From NCBI GenBank assembly GCA_963682025.1, contig OY821518.1, positions 144,821,511 to 144,885,510 of the forward strand: a stretch of DNA of 64,000 nucleotides, given 5' to 3'. Numbering within the stretch: position 1 is the first letter of the stretch; each line of letters starts with the position of its first letter. Of the stretch, positions 22,097 to 32,509 are shown piece by piece. The notes under the pieces were generated by a model. It saw nothing but the letters and a program-made list of their open reading frames with translations, was not told where the DNA came from and made no database searches. Both the position numbers and the translations under genes were made by a program. The stretch is from Cordilura impudica. Its lineage: Eukaryota > Arthropoda > Insecta > Diptera > Scathophagidae.

Positions 22097-22568
22097 TATT
22101 TTCACATATAAATAAAAATGAATTCAAAACAAACCAGTGTTGTTAATTTGCTACGCCATATTCGTTATTCAACTACTTTTACTACCACGTCGAACAAATA
22201 TGTGTAAAAAATTATTTTTTGTATATTATTATCATTTGTTTACAAATATCTTTTGTTCCTTTATTAAAGTGAAGTTATTTTTCTAAAAAAATTTAAATAA
22301 TTTCTAATATAAAAGAAATTAAATAAAATATTATTCAATTACCGAGTAGATGATTTATTTATTTTATTCATCACTATCAACAAACTGACAACTAAGAGGA
22401 CTAGTGTTGCCACTACAAAACTATAAATCAAATGAAACGTTTAATAGCTAATTTTCTGTTATTACATGTTTATGAATAGCGTTTTCTAATAATGGTTTAT
22501 AAGACAAAATCCGTGTACTAACAAAAGTATACTTTAGAGGCAAAATAAAGTTTTTTTTATGAATTAGA

Positions 22569-24345
22569 CCGAAATATTGCAATAAACAGAAAAGAAGATA
22601 AAGACAACACAAATGCAAATTACATCTTAGCTTTAATTTAGTAATAGTTCAAGTGTGATACCAAGCATTATTTATTTTTACATTTATATTTTTACAATTT
22701 ATGTTGTGGAAATTAATGTTTGTATAAAAATAATATGTGAAATTTAATGAAAGATTACATATAAGTTTACTTATATTTAATATTAAATATTGTGTTGATT
22801 TTACTTAATGTTGTCGTTTTATTCATTTGTGTCTGTCGTTGCCAGATTTAATATAAAAAAAAAATACCCCTGAAGAAGTTGGAATAATAATCTTTTATTT
22901 AAATCTTGAAATGACCTTGGAAGCCCGTCAGAAATAAAAGTTCTGAACATTCATTAAATAATACAAAAAAAGGTAGATATATAAAGATAATTAAGAGTAA
23001 TATTATAATAGGTTTAATTTAGTTCCATCAATTGAATTAGTATAATAATTTGCATAAAAACTTTGATTGGTAAATGGAACTTATATTTCTATTGAAGGTA
23101 CAGTCATTTTATGAGAATTATGTTTATATGTTAGATAATGATGAAAATCTATTGCATTCTAAAATATTATGAATTACAATATAAACGACTATAACCTGAT
23201 TAAAGTTTTTTACTTGTTACGGAATTCCTACCAATTCATTCTATGTGTATATGGGAGCTTGTAGATCCGAAAGTTAAAAAAAAAATCCGCCTAATCTAAA
23301 TCAATTGGAATTGATTTTTAAATCAGAATGGAACAAAATAATCCTTAACACCATCATACTATTGGTTGATTACAGATTATAAGCGATAATAACGAAAAAT
23401 GGCTAGGCTATAAAGTTTTTGATTATTAGATTTTAGTACATGTTTATAAGAAATGACAATTAAATTTTTAATAAATATGTTTAAAACAAGCAGTTGCAAT
23501 TTTTAGCTCAAAAAAATTATTACTTATTTTATTGAATAACCAAAAAATTTTATTCATTAAACTTAAACTAGTTTACTAAGGATCATATAATCCAGCGTTG
23601 CATTTTTATGCTCGAAACTGGCTGGCTAGGACTGAACATACACTAAATTCTTAAAATTTTCTAGCGATCGTCCTTGAGCCGTTAAAGCTTCCGTCAATTA
23701 TAACTTCGACCTTTAGTTTACGTAAAAGGTGCATATAAATTTATATAGACACACACACAGACTGACGGATATACGATAATCGTTTAATCGACCCACAAAT
23801 TGATAAAATCCTTAATTATCGAGTATTATCAAATAACCAAATGAATAGAATTGAGTAGAACGAATAGAAAAGCAACCGATATTAAATGCTAGGTCTGAAT
23901 CAGTCTGTTATATTAAAATTATCAGAAATATTGAGAAAATTGCTACTGGAGTTCGTCATATATGAATAATTTTATTTGAATGCCTGGAAGTGTTCTTATA
24001 CTAACACATTAAATTACCTAAATTTTTGGAAGTTTTTCAATTTATTTCATTAAATACAATAACAAAAATTACCTTTAAGCGTTAATGGATAAAGGTATCA
24101 AAACATGTTAAATGAAAAGATAATATTATTTTATTACTCATACTATGGCACATACAAGAGTTTTACTTGAGATGGTTGTTGTTGTGTTTTTATGCAGGAT
24201 GAATTTAATTATTGCAGAGAGTTTTTTAAATATGAAAAAATCTTTTGAAATTGAAGTAAAAACAAAAAATATGTATTAGAACAAACATTTGAGTGCTGGA
24301 GTATTTGAAATTTAAATTTGAAGGAGGAAGTATGGCTGCCATATA
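22569..24345. other. AT-rich intergenic DNA, no gene recognised
   Basis: About 1.8 kb without coding motifs. A short ACACACACACAGACTGACGG patch (near 23750-23770) may be a remnant of the DINE-like microsatellite region but is too short to assign. Confidence 0.35.
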
Positions 24346-24408
24346 CGCACACAGAAAAAAGATTCATTGTGTCTACCGAATTGTTGCCAGCCAAATTGTT
24401 ATAAAAAA

Positions 24409-24694
24409 AAGTAAGAAAATTATAGTCGGTCGAGACCGACTATATGATACCCTATACCATGCGTTTAGAGAGATAGGCCCAACTAACTGGAAATAGAAAA
24501 TAAGCATAAACCAAATTTGAGTGGGATTTTTATTAATTTTTTTTGGCTGCAGATATGAAAAAGTTCATATCGGATGCTATATCTATATGGGGACTAGGCC
24601 CAAAAATGGAACGATCCTGACTATGTTTGGTAAAGTCTATTGTATTTTGCAAAAATATATTCAAACAAAATTTGAGAAGAATCAGTGCAATATT
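24409..24694 (-). mobile_element. DINE-like element, partial
   Basis: The end with GTAAGAAAATTATAGTCGG and about 285 bp of body are present, in reverse orientation relative to copy 1. It breaks off in the AATCAGTGCAATATTT region where the next copy begins. Confidence 0.75.
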
Positions 24695-25497
24695 TATACC
24701 CTATACCACTATGTGGTTTGGGTATAATGACTTTGTGCTGCTGTTTGTAACAACCAAAAATATTTGACCTAGACCCATCTTTAATTATACCGATCGAATC
24801 AGAATCACTTTCTGAGTTGATTTAACAATGTCCGTCCGTCCGTCCGTCCGTCCGTCCGTCCGTCCGTCCGTCTGTGTGTCCATGTAAAGCTTGTAATCAA
24901 ACTGCAGGTCGCAAATATGAATATATTTTGATGAAATTTGGTATATAAGCTTTTGTCGGCCATGGGATGAACGCTATTGAAATTGGTGAGAATCGGTCCA
25001 TGTTCAGACCTAGCCCCCATACAAATTACCCATATGAAATCGACATAAATTGCCATAAGATCCAAATTGTCATATAGATCTTACTCAAATTGGGTTTGTA
25101 TGCGTTCATTACATCCATTAATGAGTAGTCCAAAAATGATCCCTTTGACCCCATACAGAGCTGCTTCCCGATCTTCACTTAAATCTATTAAAAAACAAAA
25201 ATATTGCACTGATTCTTCTCAAATTTTGTTTGTATATATTTTTTCAAAATACAAGAGACTTTACCAAACATGATCAGGATCGGTCCATTTTTGGACCTAG
25301 TCCCTATATAGATATAGCATCCGATATGAACTTTTTCATATCTGCAGCCAAAAAAATTAATAAAAATGCCACTCAAATTTGGTTTTTGCTTATTTTCTAT
25401 GTCCAGTTAGTTGGGCCTAAGAGATAGGGTTTCTAAACGCATGGTATAGGGTATCGTATAGTCGGTCTAGGCCGACTATAATTTTCTTACTTGTTTT
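24695..25497 (+). mobile_element. DINE-like element, full length
   Basis: About 800 bp from TATACCCTATACCACTATG to CTTACTTGTTTT, with a long (CCGT)n tract (about 24830-24870) and the terminal palindromic box. This is one of the most complete copies in the window. Confidence 0.8.
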
Positions 25498-25499
25498 GT

Positions 25500-26246
25500 T
25501 ATACCCTATACCATTATGTTGTTTGGGTATAATGACTTTGTGCTGCTGTTTGTAACAACCAAAAATATTTGACCTACACCCTTCTTTAATTATACCGATC
25601 GAATCAGAATCACCATCTGATTCGATTTTACGATGTCCGTCCGTCCGTCCGTCCGTCTGTGTGTCCATGTAAAGTTTGTAATCAAACTGCAGGTCGCAAA
25701 TATGAATATATTTTGATGAAATTTGGTAGTTGTTCTTTTATCGCCATGGAATGAACGCTATTGAAATTGGTGAGAATCGGTCCATGTTCAGACCTAGCCC
25801 CCATACAAATGACCCCTATGAAATCGACATAAATTGCCATAAGATCCAAATTATCATATAGATCTTACTCAAATTGGGTTTGTATGTACATATTACATCC
25901 GTTAATCAGTAGTCCAAAAATGATCCCTATTGGACAAGTCTTAGTCATAGGCCCCATATAGAGCTGCTTCCCGATCTGCACTTAAATCTATCATAAAACA
26001 AAAATATTGCACTGATTCTTTTCAAATTTTGTTTGAATATATTTTTGCAAAATACAAGAGACTTTACCAAACATGATCAGGATCGGTCCAGTTTTAGGCC
26101 TAGTGCCCATATAGATATAGCATCCGATATGAAATTTTTCATATCTGCAGTCAAAAAAATTAATAAAAATCCCACTCAAATTTGGTTTATCCAGTTAGTT
26201 TGAGTCTCGTATAGTCGGTCTAGACCGACTATAATTTTCTTACTGG
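25500..26246 (+). mobile_element. DINE-like element, near full length
   Basis: It begins TATACCCTATACCATTATG directly after the preceding copy in the same orientation. Near 26190 about 45 bp are missing before the palindromic end. Confidence 0.75.
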
Positions 26247-26753
26247 TTTTTTGATAGATTTAAGTGAAGATCGGGAAGCAGCCCTATATGGGGCCTATGA
26301 CTAAGAGTTGTCCCAGGGATCATTTTTAGACTACTCATTAATGGATGTAATAAATGCATACAAACCCAATTTGAGTAAGATCTATATGACAATTTGGATC
26401 TTATGGCAGTTTATGTCGATTTCATAGGGGTCATTTGTATGGGGGCTAGGTCTGAACATGGACCGATTTTCACCAATTTCAATAGCGTTCATCCTATGGC
26501 CAATAAAAGCTTATATACCAAATTTCATCAAAATATATTCATATTTGCGACCTGCAGTTTGATTACAAGGTTTACATGGACACACAGACGGACGGATGGA
26601 CGGACACACGGACGGACATCGTTAAATCGTATAAGTTAGTGATTCTGATTCGGTCGGTATAATTAAAGATGGGTCTAGGTCAAATATTTTTGGTAGTTAC
26701 AAACAGCAGCACAAAGTCATTATACCCAAACCACACAGTGGTAGAGGGTATAA
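26247..26753 (-). mobile_element. DINE-like element, truncated and inverted
   Basis: It starts in mid-body (TTTTGATAGATTTAAGTGAA) and runs to GTGGTAGAGGGTATAA. The palindromic end is missing. It is fused tail to tail with the preceding copy. Confidence 0.75.
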
Positions 26754-26921
26754 TAACCGGCTTTAAAGTCGATTACAATTCCAATTCTGTTGTTTTATCC
26801 TTAGACAATTTATCACAGTAGAAAACGGTTAGAAGATATTAAAATCTGTTGATAGAAGCGAAAATACTGTGTTGTTAAATTTTAAAATATTCGGTTGGCG
26901 AATTTTTTTTTTCTGTGTGCG

Positions 26922-27171
26922 AGTTAAAGAATTTTCGTTCACTGGTATGTACGCACAGAAAACGGATTCGTTGTTGCAACCTTTTTTTTGTATTCCAATG
27001 TACTATCACAATATTCTGTTATGACTACTGAAGTTTGTTATCCAGTATACAACTGAGTTTTTGCATAAATTCGATTGGATATATAGTCAAATTAGGTTGG
27101 TGCAATGAATTTAAATTTTATATATTGGTTACAGTCATTTATCCATTTATCTGGGTAGCCCATATTAAATA
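26922..27171. other. intergenic DNA with a MITE end
   Basis: TACGCACAGAAAACGGATTC near 26950 is another terminus of the 36190-type MITE, without a matching partner. Confidence 0.4.
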
Positions 27172-28455
27172 AAGGGTGTCCCAACAAGAACGCAATTTTT
27201 AAATATTAAATAAAAGACAGATATTTAAAAAAAAAATCGTGAAACTTTATTATATTGTAAAGTAGACAGAATAAGGTTATGTATGGAACAATGTATCGTG
27301 CAGATGGCCGCCGCGGCTTTGCTGGCATGCACGCAATCTTTTAATGAAATTTTCAATGACCGTTTTGCATAAATGCTGCGGGATTTCATTAATGCAGCGT
27401 CCAATTTCCTCTTTTAAGGTTTGAGTCGTCGTCGGCTTATTCGCGTAAACCATCGACTTCAAAAAACCCCAGAGAAAAAAATTTTATGGTGTTAAATCGC
27501 ACGATCTAGGCGGCCAATGCTGATCTCCAAAACGCGAAATAACACGACCGGGAAATGACTGATGCAGCAATTGAATTGTTTCTCTGGCTGTATGACATGT
27601 GGCGCCGTCTTGTTGGAACCACATGCCCTCCACATTCATTTCTTCAATTCGAGGCAAGAAAAAACTGATTATCATTTCACGATACCGAACACCATTGATT
27701 GTTTGCGCTTGACCTGCCTCATTTTCATAAAAAAAGGTCCAATGATTCCTCCAGCCCAAAAACCACACCACACAGTGATACGTTGAGGATGCATTTGCTT
27801 CTCGTGAATCACTTGAGGATTTTCCTCACCCCAAATGCGACAATTCTGCCTACTGACGAAGCCATCAAGATGGAAATGGGACTCGTCACTGAAGATGATG
27901 TTAGCGGCAAAATCAGCAATTTCATGTTGTCTCTCCAATACCCAATTAACGAACTCCCTTCGCTGTCCATGGTCAGCTGGCTTCAGTTCCTGTGTCAATT
28001 GAACTTTGTATGCATGAAGATGCAAATCCTTCATCAAAATTCGCTGCATAGTGGATTTGGCGACACCAATTTGCTGAGCTCGGTGTCGAATTGAGGTGGA
28101 TGGAGTTTGAGCGACATCATCAGGTACAGCTGCGACATTTTCGGTCGATCGACCTGGTCGATGGCGCGTTGTTGTCTTTACATCACTAACAGACCCAGTT
28201 TCGGCAAATTTATCCATTAATCTCTTTACAGTTGACTCTTTTGGAGCATTATGGTGACCCCAAATTGATCGCAATTTGCGAACTGTAGCCGCAAAACTTT
28301 CACCATTTTGGTAAAACAATTTCACAATGAGAATGCGTTGTTCATTCGTGTAGCGCTCCTCGTACCTTCTACTAGCAAACAATAACAATTGTTCAAATGT
28401 CAAACAATAACAATGTTGCCAGATTTAAAAATTGCGTTCTTGTTGGGACACCCTT
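27172..28455 (-). mobile_element. complete rosa-like mariner (DD41D)
   Basis: A 1284-bp element has perfect 33-bp inverted repeats (27172-27204 and 28423-28455) beginning AAGGGTGTCCCAACAAGAAC. It is flanked by TA at 27170-27171 and 28456-28457. Length, TA duplication and the encoded protein fit Tc1/mariner. The transposase is read on the minus strand and is broken, so mobility would depend on another copy. Confidence 0.9.
27277..28403 (-). pseudogene. rosa-like mariner transposase B
   Basis: The N-terminal part (to about 27730) includes YTNEQRILIVKLFYQNGESF, TSIRHRAQQIGVAKSTMQRI, ELKPADHGQRREFVNWVLE, NIIFSDESHFHLDGF (first Asp) and HPQRITVWCGFWAGGIIGPF. One frameshift moves the reading to WFQQDGATCHTARE (second Asp) and HWPPRSCDLTP. 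There the expected Leu-Asp is replaced by a stop and Asn (TAA AAT), so the third catalytic Asp is lost. Beyond the stop the same frame continues with FFLWGFLKSMVYANKP to SRGGHLHDTLFHT. The Asn occupies position +42 after the second Asp, the DD41D spacing. The rest is about 370 residues, normal for the family. Confidence 0.85.
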
Positions 28456-28792
28456 TATATACATATATTACATTTTTTTAAATACTTTTAAGTAGTTTTT
28501 ATTAAATAAAAAAACAATTGTATGATATCCTTTAATCCATTACATGCACTTGTTTATGCATAACAAATTTTAAAACTAATAAAATTTTTAATAATATTTT
28601 TCTTTTATTTAATTTCTAAAAATGCCAACTAAATTTTAGTATTCAGTTACGCTTGTCGCTTATTATTTTATTTGTTGGTACTGATAATAGAATTTAAATA
28701 ATGTAATTTCTTTTCGGTTATAACTACCGAAACAAGGTACAAATTTCGTTTATTATAACCGAATTCTATAATTCTGATTACAAAATAGAATA
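28456..28792. other. AT-rich intergenic DNA
   Basis: Nothing recognised. Confidence 0.35.
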
Positions 28793-29150
28793 TCAGTTAA
28801 TCGGCTCCAAATATGTTGTTATAATACAACTAAAATGACCCTCATTTTGCCCCGTCATGCACCGTTTTCTCGGGACGTCCCCTCCCCGAACTTCCTCGAC
28901 ATGAGTGACGTAATCACCACTTTTTTTGTTACCCAAAAAGTTCACACACAAGTTTCTGAATGGAAGCCATGCTCGTTTTTCTTTGCGATGCAGGTATTCC
29001 ATAAATGTCCAATCGTTAAAAGGTTGTCTCATTTTCGGGCCTACAAAAATTCCTTCCTAACCTTTAGCCTCAATAAGACTAGGAAATTTAGTTTTCACGA
29101 AGTTAAGTCCGTCACCTGTCTTATCCATCTGAGCTTGATATGCGAAGGTG
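28793..29150 (-). pseudogene. fragment of a TE-associated arthropod protein
   Basis: The minus strand reads MDKTGDGLNFVKTKFPSL, IEAKG, stop, EGIFVGPKMRQPFNDWTF, then MEYLHRKEKRAWLPFRNLC and VNFLGNKKSGDYVTHVEE before composition changes. I recall the order KFP.L.EAK.KEGIFVGP..R ... FLGN from a multi-copy protein found in many arthropod genomes, usually without flanking host genes, which suggests a transposon origin. An in-frame stop and truncation at both ends make it a relic. The superfamily is not assigned. Confidence 0.5.
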
Positions 29151-29435
29151 GCAAGTAAATATTATTTTTCGGAGAAACCAGTTCCGTACGATGTCAAGTT
29201 GGTATCGGGCTCGGCTCTCATTCATATAAAATGCAGCAGCATTTGGTGTAGCCTGTTGGCAGGCCCGTGAGTAGAGCAACAACTTTAAAATCTGCGCAAA
29301 TTTTCCAATTATTATCATTTTATTACTTTTTGATTAAATTAATTTATTAACAAAAAATTTCAAACACAATTTTTGATTTTGCCTCAGCGTCGTATGACAT
29401 TGTTGAGGCGAGTTGGCATATAATTTTAATAAAAA
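29151..29435. other. intergenic DNA
   Basis: No feature recognised. Confidence 0.3.
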
Positions 29436-30237
29436 ACTAGTAAGAAAATTATAGTTGGTCTAGACCGATCATACGATACCCTATACCATGGTTTAGAAAC
29501 CCTATCTCTTCGGTCCAACTAACTGGATATAGAAAATAAGCAAAAACCAAATTTGAGTGGGATTTTTATTAATTATTTTGGCTGCAGATATGAAAAAGTT
29601 CATATCGAATGTTAAATCTATATGGGGACTAGGTCAAAAAATGGACCGATCCTGATCGTATTTGGTAAAGTCAATTATATTTTGAAAAAATATACACAAA
29701 CCAAATTGAGAAAAATCTGCGCAATATTTTTGTTTTTTTGATAGATTTAAGTGAAGATCGGGAAGCAGCTCTATGGGGCCTATGAATTGTCCAATAGGGA
29801 TTATTTTTGGACTACTGATTAATGGATACAATAAACACATACAAACCCAATTTTACGACGATCTATGTATATAATAATTTGGATCTTATGGCAATTTATG
29901 TCGATTTCATAGGGGTCATTTGTATGGGGACTAGGTCTGAACATGGACCGATTTTCACCAATTTCAATAGCGTTCATCCTATGGCCGATAGAGACTTACA
30001 TACCAAATTTCATGAAAATATATTCATACTTGCGACCTGTAGTTTGATTGCAAGGTTTACATGGACACACAGACGGACGGACGGACGGACGGACGGACAG
30101 ACATCGCCAAATCGACTCAGAAAGTGATTCTGAGTCGATCGGTGTAATAAAAAATGGGTCTAGGTCAACTATTTTTTGGTAGTTACAAACAGCAGCACAA
30201 AGTCGTTATACCTAAACCACATAGTGGTATAGGGTAC
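29436..30237 (-). mobile_element. DINE-like element, full length
   Basis: It runs from ACTAGTAAGAAAATTATAG to GTGGTATAGGGTA, with (GGAC)n near 30072-30105. About 800 bp. The palindromic box has a few substitutions. Confidence 0.8.
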
Positions 30238-30672
30238 ATCTATATATATAAAAATGTAGAGCATTGTGTTTGGCATTGATGTTCTCTGTAATGCCTGAAC
30301 CGATTTCAATTCTGTAAACTTCTCATGAAAGGTGACGTCAATACCAAGGTTTTTATGTATCCTTCCGGGAGGGGCAAAAAGAGGAAAAGTCTCCCCCTTT
30401 ACGGATCTTCTAAACTACTTATCCGATTTCAAAATTTCTTTCACCAGTTGAATGCTACGTTATCACTGAGTGCTATAGGCTATCCTTCCGGGAGGGGCAA
30501 AAAGAGGAAAAGTCTCCCCCTTTACGGATCTTCTAAACTACTTATCCGATTTCAACATTTCTTTCACCTGTTGAAAGCTACGTTATCACTGAGTGCTATA
30601 GGCTATCCTACCGGGAGGGACAAAAAGGGTAAAAGTCTCCTGGGTTTCCTTCGTATTACTGGAATAAATTGA
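30238..30672 (+). repeat. 123-bp tandem repeat, about three copies
   Basis: TATCCTTCCGGGAGGGGCAA-type starts lie at 30358, 30481 and 30604 (123 bp apart). The first two units are almost identical and the third is divergent. A CTATATATATAAAAATG leader (near 30240) precedes them, a start I have seen in insect repeats. The GC-rich unit contrasts with its surroundings. The open frame across the array is a product of the period being divisible by three. Confidence 0.8.
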
Positions 30673-30829
30673 TACACAATGTATTTGGAAAATTGTTAGA
30701 AATTGTAGACTGACTACCACTTTTTCCAATATCTATTAATTCAAATGAGAGATTTTATTCGTTTGAAATTAAATAAATCAAAATTTAATTTCGTGTTTTT
30801 AAAAATTGAGTTTGCTGAGAGATGTCACT

Positions 30830-31440
30830 TAACTAATGACCCACAAAGCATCAACGGTGTTGCTGAATTTGTCACATTAATATTTTTACAATATTCTTAA
30901 TCTGCTTAGATATTACCCTAAAATATTAACTCGCGCTGTACCAACGGTATTGCTGAATTTGTCTTACAATATTGTTATTGTTGTTTCTCATTGGTAGCAT
31001 CAATACGCAAATTCAGATTATTAACAATCACTTAAGTTTGTAACACGAAACAGAAAAGCTTCTCGCATTGTTTTGAGATTTTAAACATTGTATGCATACC
31101 CTAACATAATGACTCGCGCTGTACCAACGGTACTGCTGAATTTGTCTTACAATATTGTTATTGTTGTTTTTCATTGGTAGCATCAATACGCAAATTCAGA
31201 TTATTAACAATCACTTAAGTTTGTAACACGAAACAGAAAAGCTTCTCGCATTGTTTTGAGATTTTAAACATTGTATGCATACCCTAACATAATGACTCGC
31301 GCTGTACCAACGGTACTGCTGAATTTGTCACATTAATATTTGTCTTACATTTATATTGTTATTGTTGTTCTTATAAACGCGTATTGTTGCATTGCTAGCA
31401 TCAATATACAAATTTCGACTATTAACAAACACTTAAGTTT
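30830..31440 (+). repeat. 183-bp tandem repeat, about three copies
   Basis: CTCGCGCTGTACCAACGG starts at 30930, 31113 and 31296, exactly 183 bp apart. Units share GCTGAATTTGTCTTACAATA and TAACACGAAACAGAAAAGCT. The outer units are degenerate. There is no coding capacity. Confidence 0.85.
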
Positions 31441-31490
31441 GTAACACGAAACCGAAAAGAACAAAACAACGTCTTTATCAAATACATCAT

Positions 31491-31712
31491 TCAAACAAAA
31501 CACAAATAATTTAAAATAGTGAACGAAACAAAAACAATTCTACGTTCAAACAAAACCAATAGTGTAATAAATAAAATAGTTTTCTTCGCATTTATCACTA
31601 GTTTGTTTGGTCTTGAAAACTCGAAAATTAACGCTGCATCTCTTTCCATATATACTTTTAGCGCTGTTTCGTGTTTGTATGAATTAAACAAAGAGATGTC
31701 ATCAGCATACAT
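31491..31712 (-). pseudogene. LINE reverse-transcriptase fragment (YADD)
   Basis: MYADDISLFNSYKHETALKV carries the reverse-transcriptase active-site box. Nucleotides 31580-31712 nearly duplicate 32795-32925 of the neighbouring LINE. The fragment stops exactly where the DINE-like element begins, and downstream it degenerates after INAKKT. It is either a separate truncated copy or a local duplication. Confidence 0.65.
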
Positions 31713-32500
31713 AACAAGTAAGAAAATTATAGTCGGTCTAAACCGACTATACGATACCCTATACCATGCGTTTAGAGACCCTATCTCTCAGGCCCAACTA
31801 ACTGGATATAGAAAATAAGCATAAACCAAATTTGAGTGGGATTTTTATTAATTTTTTCGGCTGCAGATATGAAAAAGTTCATATCGAATGCTATATCTAT
31901 ATGGGCACTAGGCCCAAAAATGGACCGATCCTGACCATGTTTGGTAAAGTCTCTTGTATTTTGCAAAAATATATACAAACAAAATTTGAGAAGAATCAGT
32001 GCAATATTTTTGTTTTTTGATAGATTCAAGTGAAGATCGGTAAGTAGGGGCCTATGACTAAGAGTTGTCCAATAGGGATCATTTTTGGACTACTGATTAA
32101 TGGATGTAATATATACATACAAATCCAATTTGACTACGATTTGTATGATAATTTAGATCTTATGGCAATATATGTTGATTTCATAGGGGTCATTTGTATG
32201 GGGGCTAGGTCTGAACATGGACCGATTCTCACCAATTTCAATAGCGTTCATCCCATGGTCGATGAAAGATTAAATACCAAATTTATTCAAAATATATTCA
32301 TATTTGCGACCTGCAGTTTGATTACAAACTTTACATGGACACACAGACGGACGGACGGACGGACATCGTTAAATCGAATCAGATAGTGATTCTGATTCGA
32401 TCGGTATAATTAAAGATGGGTGTAGGTCAAATATTTTTGGTTGTTACAAACAGCAGCAAAAAGTCATTATACTCAAACCACATAGTGGTATAGGGTATAA
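31713..32500 (-). mobile_element. DINE-like element, full length
   Basis: It runs from ACAAGTAAGAAAATTATAG to GTGGTATAGGGTATAA. It separates two reverse-transcriptase pieces. Confidence 0.8.
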
Positions 32501-32509
32501 AAACCAGCA

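Larger units (their letters stand above)
24346..26921 (+). mobile_element. MITE split by a cluster of DINE-like insertions
   Basis: The left end CGCACACAGAAAA and about 55 bp of the MITE lie at 24346-24403. The right part (TAACCGGCTTTAAAGTCG ... TTCGGTTGGCG ... TTCTGTGTGCG) lies at 26752-26921. Together they match the uninterrupted copy at 36190-36417. The 2.35 kb between them consists only of DINE-like sequence, so the cluster lies within the MITE and is younger than it. Confidence 0.6.

Noticed and set aside
24805..25065. Recurring 60-120 codon frames such as MDLMAIYVDFIGVICMG...RRTDGRTDG
   Set aside because: They occur in every DINE-like copy on whichever strand, run into the (GGAC)n microsatellite, lack a constant start or stop and have counterparts in other frames. 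The element is judged non-coding.
30325..30672. 115-codon frame with PSGRGKKRKSLPLYGSSK repeats
   Set aside because: It follows the 123-bp tandem repeat and has no counterpart outside it.
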